A program made the position numbers and the translations under genes. Positions 1-6,512 of a stretch of DNA of 6,512 nt are shown here, one piece after another. This stretch comes from Ilumatobacteraceae bacterium. Its GTDB lineage: Bacteria > Actinomycetota > Acidimicrobiia > Acidimicrobiales > Ilumatobacteraceae. The first letter of the stretch is position 1. Each line of letters opens with the position of its first letter. The notes beneath the pieces are model-generated. The model was not told the DNA's origin and ran no database searches. It was given only the letters and a program-made list of their open reading frames with translations. The stretch spans positions 18,348-24,859 of the forward strand of contig JALRGJ010000004.1 of NCBI GenBank assembly GCA_023253435.1, given 5' to 3'.

Positions 1-2280
1 TGAGCCTGCAGCAACTTCCACTCGTACCCATCCCACTAGTTTTTGATCTGGCTCATCATCGGGTAAGCCGTTTCTCTCTACTTGATGTGCATATACCTGC
101 ACCACTTGTACACCATCACGCTTGGAACTGTTGTTGAGTGCAACACTCACATGATGAGAACTCGATGCCAACGCAGATTCAACGGAAACATCTGCATAAC
201 CCAAACCAAAACCAAAGGGAAACAACGGAATCTTTCCCGTGGTGTCGTACCAGCGATAACCAATTAAACGGCCTTCCAAATACTTTGCCTCACCATTTCG
301 ACCCGGGTGATGCTCAAAAGCTGGGGTGTCCTCCATTCGAAAAGGCAAAGTAACTGGCAACCGACCAGACGGCTCTATCTCTCCAAACAACACATCAGCC
401 AATGCCTCCCCAAATTCCTGGCCTGGAAACCACGCGTACACAACAGCATCCACTTCATTGAGCCATGGCATAGCCACTGGAGAGCCAGCATTCACAACAA
501 CAATTGTTCGTTTACTGACCTTGGCAATTTCTGACACCAATTCATCTTGAATACCTGGGAGTGTGAGATCTGCTCTATCCCAGCCTTCACTCTCCCAATC
601 ATTGTTGGTACCTACGACCACCACAGAAACATCACATGTTGCTGCAAGATCAACAGCATCGCGCAAAGGATCACCAACAACTGGCGCCCTAGCTCCAACA
701 TATATTCCGCTGATTGCCATAGGTCCTTGTTCATGGCGAATTTCAATCACCAACTGATATTGCCGACCAGCTTCAACGTTTGTGGTTTGAATCAGTTCCG
801 GTTTACCTGCACCGTAGAAAGATCCACCGGCTGGCAAATGTGAGTTGTCGAGAACAAGTAGATCATCGAGATAAACACGAACGCCTCCCACAGATTCAAT
901 GCCAAATTCCCACTCGCCAGAAACATCAGGAGTAAACACCATCATCATGCGTGCCCCAAATGCAAAATTGCTTCCTTTGCGAGACAGTGGATCGTTCATC
1001 CACAGCATTCGAAAACTATTAACGGTGCTCGTTAATGATGGCGCCTCATCGTTATCCATTGCTGCAGGAGATTCAAAGAACTCCACTACAACGTCACTTA
1101 CTTTTTGTGGGTCCAAAAGAGGGAGTTTTTTGTCAATAAAGCATCCTGGAGCGTGGTGAACTTCTACTCCACTTTCCTCAAAGCGAGAACGTAACGCTTG
1201 GTACGGATGTGATGTGCGAGTGGGAGTGACATGAGCGCTGCCTCCACCTAGCAAAGTCCCTCGCATTGCATTAGGACCAAGAATGGCAACTGATTTCACA
1301 TTGTGTGTAACAAGGGGAAGTGCAGAGTTTTCATTTTTCAATAAAACCATTGAGGCCGATGCAGCACGCCGCAACAGATGCAAATCATCTGAATCATGAC
1401 GAGAAGTTTCTTCTCCGGGTCTTGTGTCTAAGGCTCCCGTGCGCTCAAGAAGATTCAAAATATTGCGGGCGCGCTGACGAATGATCAGTGGGTCTACTTC
1501 TCCTTTTTCAACTGCCTCCATCAATTTTTTTCCTCGATGTATCGGTGGGCCAGGCATCTCCAAATCACATCCGGCATTCACTCCCTCCACCGTGGAATGC
1601 AACCCAAACCAATCGCTAATTACTGCCCCGTCAAATCCCCATTCATCACGGAGGACCTCCTGTAACAACCAGTGTGAGTCTGCTGCATAGGGCCCATTGA
1701 TTCGGTTGTAGCTACTCATCACCGACATCACGCCAGCATCTTTTACCGCCATCTCAAAAGGCAATAAATACATTTCTCGCAATGTGCGTTCATCTATCTG
1801 AGAATCAATAGTCATGCGTTCAAATTCGGTGTCATTGCCAACAAGATGTTTGATACAACTAGCAACACCCTCGGACTGCACTCCTTGTACATATTCCCGG
1901 GCGGTCACTGCAGTGAGATAAGGGTCCTCACTCATGCATTCAAAATTTCGGCCACCCACAGGCGTGCGATGAAGATTCACAGTGGGCGCAAGATGAACAC
2001 GAGCACCCTTGGCGTGCATCTCTCTGCCCAGCAGTTCACCAATTTCTCGTACAAGAGCGCGATCCCAGGTTGCGCCAATCCCCGTGCTGCACGGAATATT
2101 CATGGATGGCGGACCATCCATTCGGGCTCCACGAACTCCCGCAGGACCATCACTGACTCTCATGGAAGGAATACCGAGGCGTTCGATTGGCCTCGTGTGC
2201 CACACATTGGTGCCCGCAAGCAGGCTCACCTGCTCCTCTATGGTCATCTGGTCCAACAGATCCTCAATGCGCTGTGACAA
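1..2280 (-). CDS. Family 3 glycoside hydrolase (beta-glucosidase type) with inserted PA14 domain, 3' end cut off by window edge
   Basis: This gene reads from 2280 down to the left edge as 760 uninterrupted codons with no stop, so the C-terminus is missing. The N-terminal TIM-barrel domain (about residues 5-280) carries family 3 landmarks: SDGPAGVR at 43-50, GRNFE at 110-114, KH at 144-145, and VISDWFG at 220-226, whose Asp223 is the expected nucleophile. The second domain begins near residue 300 (MVLLKNE). It is interrupted at about 370-530 by a PA14-like beta domain (FTPDVSGEWEFGIES, then RVYLDD). It resumes with DWESEGWDR at 561-569, where Glu565 is the likely acid/base by analogy with PA14-containing enzymes of the KmBglI/DesR type. 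A fibronectin-III-like domain starts near 690 and is truncated. There is no signal peptide, so the enzyme is probably cytoplasmic and acts on imported oligosaccharides or glycosides. The exact sugar (glucose, xylose or other) cannot be read from the sequence. No in-frame ATG lies near the N-terminus; TTG at 2280-2278 is chosen for its GAGGGGG ribosome binding site. Confidence 0.93.
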   Translation of the reverse strand, partial: MSQRIEDLLDQMTIEEQVSLLAGTNVWHTRPIERLGIPSMRVSDGPAGVRGARMDGPPSMNIPCSTGIGATWDRALVREIGELLGREMHAKGARVHLAPTVNLHRTPVGGRNFECMSEDPYLTAVTAREYVQGVQSEGVASCIKHLVGNDTEFERMTIDSQIDERTLREMYLLPFEMAVKDAGVMSVMSSYNRINGPYAADSHWLLQEVLRDEWGFDGAVISDWFGLHSTVEGVNAGCDLEMPGPPIHRGKKLMEAVEKGEVDPLIIRQRARNILNLLERTGALDTRPGEETSRHDSDDLHLLRRAASASMVLLKNENSALPLVTHNVKSVAILGPNAMRGTLLGGGSAHVTPTRTSHPYQALRSRFEESGVEVHHAPGCFIDKKLPLLDPQKVSDVVVEFFESPAAMDNDEAPSLTSTVNSFRMLWMNDPLSRKGSNFAFGARMMMVFTPDVSGEWEFGIESVGGVRVYLDDLLVLDNSHLPAGGSFYGAGKPELIQTTNVEAGRQYQLVIEIRHEQGPMAISGIYVGARAPVVGDPLRDAVDLAATCDVSVVVVGTNNDWESEGWDRADLTLPGIQDELVSEIAKVSKRTIVVVNAGSPVAMPWLNEVDAVVYAWFPGQEFGEALADVLFGEIEPSGRLPVTLPFRMEDTPAFEHHPGRNGEAKYLEGRLIGYRWYDTTGKIPLFPFGFGLGYADVSVESALASSSHHVSVALNNSSKRDGVQVVQVYAHQVERNGLPDDEPDQKLVGWVRVEVAAGS

Positions 2281-2328
2281 TTTGAGCCCCCTCGTGCCAG
2301 TGTCAAAGTTCAATCGTAGGCTGACTGA
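2281..2328. promoter_or_regulatory. Divergent promoter region with overlapping candidate -10 elements
   Basis: These 48 bases are all that separates the minus-strand GH3 gene from the plus-strand DUF4395 gene. On the plus strand TAGGCT (2317-2322) fits the actinobacterial TANNNT -10 pattern and would place the start of transcription at or next to the GTG at 2329, giving a leaderless or nearly leaderless mRNA. On the minus strand TACGAT (2318-2313) also fits TANNNT and would start transcription near 2306, giving a leader of about 26 nt that includes the GAGGGGG ribosome binding site. The two hexamers share the base pairs at 2317-2318. No convincing -35 box is seen at 16-18 nt spacing on either strand. 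Assignment is by pattern only. Confidence 0.4.
2287..2293 (-). promoter_or_regulatory. Ribosome binding site that supports the TTG start of the GH3 gene
   Basis: On the minus strand GAGGGGG lies six bases upstream of TTG at 2280-2278. An alternative in-frame TTG at 2313-2311 has no comparable purine run before it. The reading frame is open further upstream without an ATG, so this purine run is the main evidence for the start. Confidence 0.6.
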
Positions 2329-2823
2329 GTGAAGTCTCTGTTCTCGTTCCCTAACCCTGCCAACGACACGTCAGCGCGCATTGTGGCCACGGGTGCAGTA
2401 CTGATGTCTCTGGCCTATGTCATCACCGGAAATGGCTGGATCCTCATTCCTCTTACCTATGGCTTTATTGCCCGTGTACTCACTGGGCCTACCCTGAGCC
2501 CCTTGGGTCAATTGGCAGTGCGGGTGATTACCCCTCGTATAAAGATTCAGCACAAACTTGTTCCTGGGCCACCAAAAAGATTCGCCCAGGCAATAGGAAC
2601 AGTTTTTACTGTTACCGCCTCAGTACTTTTCCTTATCGATATGACAACTGCATCGATAGTGGTTATTGCCATGCTCATGGGTGCTGCAAGTCTGGAAGCA
2701 TTCCTGGGTTTCTGTCTCGGTTGCTGGATCTTTGGCAAACTCATGAAAGTTGGCCTCATTCCAGAAGCAGTGTGTATTGAATGCAACGACATCTCAGCAC
2801 GCATTCGTGCTCAGATGAACTGA
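2329..2823 (+). CDS. DUF4395-family integral membrane protein with two CxxC motifs
   Basis: This 164-residue protein of unknown function resembles the DUF4395 family in length, in the PGPPKRFAQ loop (79-87) and in the EAFLGFCLGC segment (123-132). About four hydrophobic segments are visible: residues 18-32, 37-51, 88-103 and 109-135. The GPPKRF loop lies between the second and third. Cysteines form CLGC (129-132) at the end of the last hydrophobic segment and CIEC (149-152) in the polar tail, PEAVCIECNDIS. From general knowledge, DUF4395 genes often sit near thioredoxin or sulfurtransferase genes, which hints at thiol chemistry; no such neighbour is present here. The GTG start directly follows an in-frame TGA (2326-2328), so the frame cannot extend upstream. 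The next Met, residue 26, would cut into the first membrane segment. There is only a weak AGG eight bases upstream, so translation may be leaderless. The gene is probably first in an operon with prfC and the ABC-F gene. Confidence 0.82.
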   Translation: MKSLFSFPNPANDTSARIVATGAVLMSLAYVITGNGWILIPLTYGFIARVLTGPTLSPLGQLAVRVITPRIKIQHKLVPGPPKRFAQAIGTVFTVTASVLFLIDMTTASIVVIAMLMGAASLEAFLGFCLGCWIFGKLMKVGLIPEAVCIECNDISARIRAQMN

Positions 2824-2839
2824 AGTTCTTCCTTCCATC

Positions 2840-4429
2840 ATGTCTAACCCCACAGAGATTCTTAATGAGGCCGCTATCAGGCGAACCTTTGCAATCATCT
2901 CTCACCCCGACGCCGGAAAAACCACGCTCACAGAAAAATTTCTGTTGTACGCAGGCGCATTGCAGAGCGCTGGAGCAGTAAAAGCCCGTGGCGACAGACG
3001 CGCTGCTACATCTGACTGGATGGAGATGGAACGTCAACGAGGAATTTCTATCTCCTCCACTGTGCTGCAATTCCCATACAGAGACTGCGTATTCAACTTG
3101 CTCGATACTCCTGGTCACCGTGACTTCTCAGAAGATACGTACAGAGTTCTTTCTGCAGTAGACGCTGTCATCATGGTGCTTGACGTAGCAAAAGGTATTG
3201 AGCCTCAAACACTCAAATTATTTGAAGTGTGCCGTTCACAGAATCTTCCTGTGATTACTTTCTTCAATAAGTACGACAGGCCAGGCAGAGACCCGTTGGA
3301 ACTACTTGACGAGGTAGAACAACAAATTGGATTGCGTCCCACTCCAGTTACATGGCCAGTTGGGCAATCTGGTGATTTCCGAGGAGTCATTGACAGACGC
3401 ACAGGAGATTTCATTCGCTTTACACGTGTTGCACGTGGTTCTTCTATTGCCCCTGAAGAAATAGTGCCAGCGGCTCAAGCAGCACAAGAAGAAGGTGATG
3501 CCTGGAAAGCGGCTCAAGACGGATGTGGTCTTCTTGATGCCATCGGAGCCGATGTAGACATTGAAAGCTTTCTCGCAGGTGAAAGTACCCCGGTCTTTGT
3601 TGGTTCAGCCCTCACTAACTTTGGTGTTCAAATGATTCTTGACGCCATTGTGGACATGGCTCCTGCCCCAGCACCAAAGAAAGACATCGCTGGCACTCAC
3701 AGACCCCTCGATGCAGACTTTGCCGCATTCATTTTCAAAATTCAGGCCAACATGGACCCAAACCATCGGGACCGCATTGCATTTGCGCGAATCTGCTCGG
3801 GAAAATTTGAACGAGGCATGGACGCCACCTGTTCCCGCACGACAAAAACTGTCGGTACCAAGTACGCCACCACTGCTTTTGGTTCAGACCGCGAAACAAT
3901 TGAAGAGGCATACCCAGGAGATGTCATCGGAATCATCAATACATCTGGATTGCAAATTGGTGACACTCTCCATGCAGGAAAGACTGTGGAGTTTCCCGCT
4001 CTCCCACGTTTCTCCCCTGAGGTATTTGCAACTGCCAGACCTCTCGATTCAGGCAAGTTCAAGCAGTTCCGTAAAGGTTTGCAACAGCTAGACGAAGAGG
4101 GTGTTGTTCAGGTGCTTCGTGATCCAGATATGGGAGATGCAGATCCAATTCTTGCTGCAGTGGGCCAGCTGCAATTTGAGGTTCTCGCGCACAGACTTGC
4201 TCACGAGTTCAACGCCCCAACAGAAATCCTGAATGCTGACTACCAAGCAATTCGTATCACCGACAAAGAGTCTTCACCCCGATTACGAGAAATTGGTGGC
4301 ATCAGAATTCTTCGAAGAAGTGACGATGCTCTTGTTGCCCTCTTTCAAAGCAAATACAGACTGCAAAGACTTGAAGCAGACGAGCCAGCCCTCACTCTCA
4401 CGCCAATCATTGCGGGCGGTAGGGACTAG
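2840..4429 (+). CDS. prfC: Peptide chain release factor 3 (RF3), translational GTPase
   Basis: RF3 is a cytoplasmic GTPase that recycles release factors RF1 and RF2 from the ribosome after peptide release. At 529 residues this protein equals the length of E. coli RF3. The GTPase motifs are all present: G1 SHPDAGKT (21-28), switch I region SDWMEMERQRGISIS (58-72), G3 DTPGH (89-93) with catalytic His93, and G4 NKYD (143-146). The segment DFSEDTYRVL (95-104) after G3 is typical of RF3 rather than EF-G. Domain II (about 290-390) includes EEAYPGDVIGI, and domain III (about 395-529) includes LQQLDEEGVVQVLRD and AVGQLQFEVL. The ATG at 2840 gives the usual RF3 N-terminus, and the next Met is at residue 61. 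No Shine-Dalgarno sequence precedes it; the 16-nt gap after the DUF4395 stop is pyrimidine-rich, so coupling to upstream translation is likely. The ABC-F gene starts two bases after its stop. Confidence 0.97.
   Translation: MSNPTEILNEAAIRRTFAIISHPDAGKTTLTEKFLLYAGALQSAGAVKARGDRRAATSDWMEMERQRGISISSTVLQFPYRDCVFNLLDTPGHRDFSEDTYRVLSAVDAVIMVLDVAKGIEPQTLKLFEVCRSQNLPVITFFNKYDRPGRDPLELLDEVEQQIGLRPTPVTWPVGQSGDFRGVIDRRTGDFIRFTRVARGSSIAPEEIVPAAQAAQEEGDAWKAAQDGCGLLDAIGADVDIESFLAGESTPVFVGSALTNFGVQMILDAIVDMAPAPAPKKDIAGTHRPLDADFAAFIFKIQANMDPNHRDRIAFARICSGKFERGMDATCSRTTKTVGTKYATTAFGSDRETIEEAYPGDVIGIINTSGLQIGDTLHAGKTVEFPALPRFSPEVFATARPLDSGKFKQFRKGLQQLDEEGVVQVLRDPDMGDADPILAAVGQLQFEVLAHRLAHEFNAPTEILNADYQAIRITDKESSPRLREIGGIRILRRSDDALVALFQSKYRLQRLEADEPALTLTPIIAGGRD
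4420..4425 (+). promoter_or_regulatory. Ribosome binding site of the ABC-F gene, inside the end of prfC
   Basis: TAGGGA lies six bases before the GTG at 4432 and is embedded in the last codons of prfC, within a purine-rich GGGCGGTAGGGA run. It supports the GTG as the true start and suggests that the same ribosomes, or closely coupled ones, translate both genes. Confidence 0.55.
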
Positions 4430-4431
4430 TT

Positions 4432-6210
4432 GTGATTTTGCTCGATGCGGAAGGTCTTTCCGCTTCACGACCCGGCAAGCCACTTTTTACTCAGGTGTCT
4501 CTCACCGTGAGCACAGGTGACAGGTTAGGTGTTGTTGGGCTGAACGGATGCGGCAAGAGCACATTGCTACGCATATTGGCTGGAGAATCGGAACCTGATG
4601 CCGGAGTTGTAAGAAGAGGCCGCAACGCACGCATTGGTTTTCTTCCTCAATTACCGGTTCTTCCAGCAGGGACTGTCCGCGATGCTGTTGGTGCTCAGTG
4701 GCAAGGCGAGTCAATGTTGCACAAATTGGGAATGGGAGAAATGGCCGATGCAAACACTCAAGAACTGTCTGGTGGCCAAGCAAAACGAGTTGCGCTTGCA
4801 CATTTATTAGCAGGCGAATGGGACTGTTTGATTCTCGATGAACCCACCAACCATTTAGATCTCGATGCCATCAATTTTCTAGAGGAAACTTTGGCTCGTT
4901 TCCCTGGCGGACTCATCATGGTGACCCATGATCGACACGTTCTCGACAAAGTAACGAATCGAGTTCTAGAACTAGATAGAGGTAACGGCTATGTACACAT
5001 TCCTCAGGGCGTCAATGCTGGATCTGGCTACGCGGCCTATCTTGCAGCACGAAGCGAACGTGAAGAAAACGCTGCAACTGCAGAGCAAGTGCGCAAAAAT
5101 GCAGCAAAAAAAGAATTGGCATGGCTGCGACGTGGTGCTCCTGCAAGAACATCTAAACCAAAAGCCCGAATCGCAGCGGCCGAGGCCCTGATATCTCACA
5201 GACCAGATGCTCCTGCACGAGAAGGAGACCTTGGTCTGAATCTCGGAAGCAAACGTCTTGGTACCAAAGGAGTTGAATTCCATTCAGTGGGATTTAACTG
5301 GCCATCTGGGCAGGTGGTACTGCATCCATTCGACTATGCATTAGAGCCCGGCGATCGCCTTGGAGTTGTTGGCCCAAATGGTGCTGGAAAAAGCACTTTA
5401 TTAGATCTCATTGCGGGTCGACTCTCTCCCACCTCTGGTCATATAGACATTGGTCGCACGGTTCACATTGGTTATTACGATCAATTAGGAAAAGACTTAG
5501 ATCTGTCACAACGAGTGCGAGATGCTGTTGCCGGAGACAAAGGCTCACCAAGTGTTGAAGATCTGTCTCTCATGAAGCGTTTTTGGTTTGATGGTGATTC
5601 TCAATTTGCACCCATCGGAACATTGTCTGGTGGCGAACGGAGACGTCTGCAACTGTTACTGACTCTTATTGAGCAACCAAATGTGTTGCTCCTTGATGAA
5701 CCAACCAACGATCTAGATCTAGACACGCTCCGTGCCCTTGAGGACTACCTAGACGATTGGCCCGGAATTGTTGTTGTTGTCAGTCACGACCGTGCATTCA
5801 TTGACAGAACTGTGGAAGAGATTTTTGCGTTAGATGGCGAGGGTGGGGCTTCTCTTCTTGTAGGAGGAGTAGATGCCTGGCTACGTCAAAGAACCTCTCG
5901 CGCCACAACCTCCCGACAAGTTCCCCAACAACGTGCAGCCTCCAAATCGGAGAGTGCTTCTCTCGTGTCTAAGCCCGCCAAAGCAAAAACTAAACGCAGC
6001 GCCAGCACACTCACTCGCCTCATTGCCAATAACGAAAAAGACATGGAGAAGCGCACAAAGCGAAAGATGGATTTAGAAGATTCCATCAGCAAAGCAGGAA
6101 ACGACCACGAAAAACTGGCAGCGTTAACTATTTCTTTGGCAGAAGTGCAATCACATATTGACGAACTCGAAAATCAGTGGCTAGAGCTCACTACTGAATT
6201 GGAGAGCTAA
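4432..6210 (+). CDS. ABC-F family ATPase, Uup-like, with C-terminal coiled coil
   Basis: This 592-residue soluble protein has two ABC ATPase domains and no membrane segments, the hallmark of ABC-F proteins, which bind the ribosome or other nucleic-acid targets rather than transport solutes. First domain: Walker A GLNGCGKST (36-44), signature LSGGQ (112-116), Walker B with Glu137 in DEPTNHLD, and H-loop His166. Second domain: Walker A GPNGAGKST (314-322), signature LSGGE (398-402), Glu423 in DEPTNDLD, and His452. All catalytic residues are intact. The interdomain linker contains KELAWLRRGAPARTSKPKARI in two parts: KELAWLRRGAPA (227-238) then RTSKPKARI (239-247). This is the Uup/EttA-side pattern and not the long linker of antibiotic-protection ABC-F proteins. 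After the second domain comes a basic, low-complexity stretch (about 485-525) and a charged coiled coil (about 526-592), as in Uup. E. coli Uup has been linked to ribosome function and to branched DNA; the exact role here is not determinable. The GTG start lies two bases after the prfC stop, with a ribosome binding site at 4420-4425. Confidence 0.92.
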   Translation: MILLDAEGLSASRPGKPLFTQVSLTVSTGDRLGVVGLNGCGKSTLLRILAGESEPDAGVVRRGRNARIGFLPQLPVLPAGTVRDAVGAQWQGESMLHKLGMGEMADANTQELSGGQAKRVALAHLLAGEWDCLILDEPTNHLDLDAINFLEETLARFPGGLIMVTHDRHVLDKVTNRVLELDRGNGYVHIPQGVNAGSGYAAYLAARSEREENAATAEQVRKNAAKKELAWLRRGAPARTSKPKARIAAAEALISHRPDAPAREGDLGLNLGSKRLGTKGVEFHSVGFNWPSGQVVLHPFDYALEPGDRLGVVGPNGAGKSTLLDLIAGRLSPTSGHIDIGRTVHIGYYDQLGKDLDLSQRVRDAVAGDKGSPSVEDLSLMKRFWFDGDSQFAPIGTLSGGERRRLQLLLTLIEQPNVLLLDEPTNDLDLDTLRALEDYLDDWPGIVVVVSHDRAFIDRTVEEIFALDGEGGASLLVGGVDAWLRQRTSRATTSRQVPQQRAASKSESASLVSKPAKAKTKRSASTLTRLIANNEKDMEKRTKRKMDLEDSISKAGNDHEKLAALTISLAEVQSHIDELENQWLELTTELES

Positions 6211-6226
6211 AAATCTTTTGGCTCTT
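6202..6226. terminator. Hairpin between and across the two converging gene ends, possible bidirectional terminator
   Basis: Bases 6202-6212 can pair with 6216-6226 around a three-base loop (ATC): four A-T pairs next to the loop, one T-G wobble, then C-G, G-C, A-T, G-C, A-T and a final G-T wobble. The stem includes the TAA of the ABC-F gene (6208-6210) and two bases of the HAD stop (6225-6227). No clear U-tract follows on either strand, so efficient intrinsic termination is uncertain. A small CCTC/GAGG stem (6228-6231 with 6238-6241) follows directly. Confidence 0.35.
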
Positions 6227-6512
6227 ACCTCATTAAAGAGGCAAGATCTGTGAGCGTTAACCCAGTTAATGAATCACGCTTATGGAATCGCCCATCCGCA
6301 TCATCTCTTTGAGGAACGTCTACATGATGAGGAATCGCCAATACTGTTGCCCCAGCAGCCAACGCAGATGCCACTCCTGTCGGTGAATCTTCGATCGCCA
6401 AACATTGGGAAATATCCACTCCAAGACGATCTGCAGCAAGTAAATATGGATCGGGGTGAGGCTTTCCCCTCTCTACATCATCTCCCACTACAGACGCATC
6501 AAACGAGTTGCT
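6225..6512 (-). CDS. HAD-superfamily hydrolase, beta-phosphoglucomutase-like, C-terminal part (5' end beyond window)
   Basis: The last 95 codons and the TAA stop are present; the frame is open to the right edge, so the N-terminus with the catalytic DxD motif is outside. A GTG at 6488-6486 is internal, because the preceding codons (S-N-S-F-D-A-S-V) continue the family pattern. Visible motifs are GDDVERGKPHPDPY (10-23 of the visible part), with the motif III lysine in GKPHPDPY, and IEDSPTG (40-46), with the motif IV acidic pair Glu41/Asp42. A GVASALAAGATVLAIP segment (46-61) follows, as in the Rossmann-like core. This pattern fits HAD subfamily IA enzymes such as beta-phosphoglucomutase, sugar-phosphate phosphatases and phosphoglycolate phosphatase; the substrate cannot be told from this part. 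The protein is cytoplasmic by family. The gene converges on the ABC-F gene with 14 bases between their stops. Confidence 0.88.
   Translation of the reverse strand, partial: SNSFDASVVGDDVERGKPHPDPYLLAADRLGVDISQCLAIEDSPTGVASALAAGATVLAIPHHVDVPQRDDADGRFHKRDSLTGLTLTDLASLMR

Noticed and set aside
1846..2277. A 143-codon plus-strand open frame opposite the GH3 gene
   Set aside because: It lies wholly antisense to the strongly supported GH3 N-terminal domain, has no recognisable motif and no ribosome binding site. It is best explained as a shadow of the coding strand.
2301..2306. A perfect TTGACA on the minus strand upstream of the GH3 gene, as a possible -35 box
   Set aside because: At 17-nt spacing the -10 position reads AAATTG and overlaps the TTG start codon, so transcripts would begin inside the gene and lose the ribosome binding site. 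It is probably chance.
2756..3118. A 120-codon minus-strand open frame across the DUF4395/prfC junction
   Set aside because: It is antisense to two well-supported genes and its translation is cysteine- and serine-rich without family features, so it is a by-product of codon use on the other strand.
4432..6210. ABC-F gene as an antibiotic-resistance (ribosome protection) determinant
   Set aside because: The interdomain linker is of the short Uup-like type and the C-terminal coiled coil is typical of Uup. There is no leader-peptide attenuator upstream, and the gene is locked into an operon with housekeeping prfC.
6486..6488. GTG as the start codon of a short HAD-like protein
   Set aside because: The frame continues upstream to the window edge with codons that fit the family, and a protein starting here would lack the catalytic Asp domain. 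The gene is cut by the window, not short.
1..6512. Mobile element, CRISPR array, toxin-antitoxin or phage-defence system
   Set aside because: I saw no transposase, integrase, array of regular repeats, paired small genes or defence domain on either strand. Essentially all sequence is taken up by five genes with metabolic, translation-related or unknown roles.

Overview
The window looks like a chromosomal segment from a moderate-GC member of the Actinomycetota. This lineage call is an inference. It rests on the Uup-like ABC-F linker signature, the NKYDRPGRDPLELLDE stretch of release factor 3, the use of GTG and TTG starts, and a TANNNT-type promoter element. The gaps between genes are very short (2 to 48 nt), which would suit a compact, perhaps planktonic genome. 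I see no mobile element, CRISPR array, tRNA, rRNA or prophage gene.

Layout: the left third (1-2280, minus strand) is the first 760 codons of a cytoplasmic family 3 glycoside hydrolase with an inserted PA14 domain; its 3' end lies beyond the left edge. A 48-nt divergent spacer (2281-2328) separates it from three same-strand genes: a DUF4395 membrane protein with two CxxC motifs (2329-2823), peptide chain release factor 3 prfC (2840-4429) and a Uup-like ABC-F ATPase (4432-6210). Gaps of 16 and 2 nt suggest one operon. The right end (6225-6512, minus strand) holds the C-terminal 95 codons of a HAD-superfamily phosphatase or phosphoglucomutase-like enzyme, converging on the ABC-F gene with a 14-nt gap.

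How the genes fit together: prfC and the ABC-F gene both encode nucleotide-hydrolysing factors that belong to or resemble ribosome-acting families, so their tight coupling is functionally sensible. The DUF4395 protein may have a thiol or metal role at the membrane, which is speculative. The GH3 enzyme, and possibly the HAD enzyme, belong to carbohydrate metabolism and are probably regulated separately.

I did not find a clear, previously undescribed system. The points most worth a second look are the 48-nt divergent promoter with overlapping candidate -10 elements and a possibly leaderless GTG gene, the DUF4395-prfC-ABC-F gene order, and a hairpin at 6202-6226 that covers the last base-paired part of both converging genes and their stop codons.
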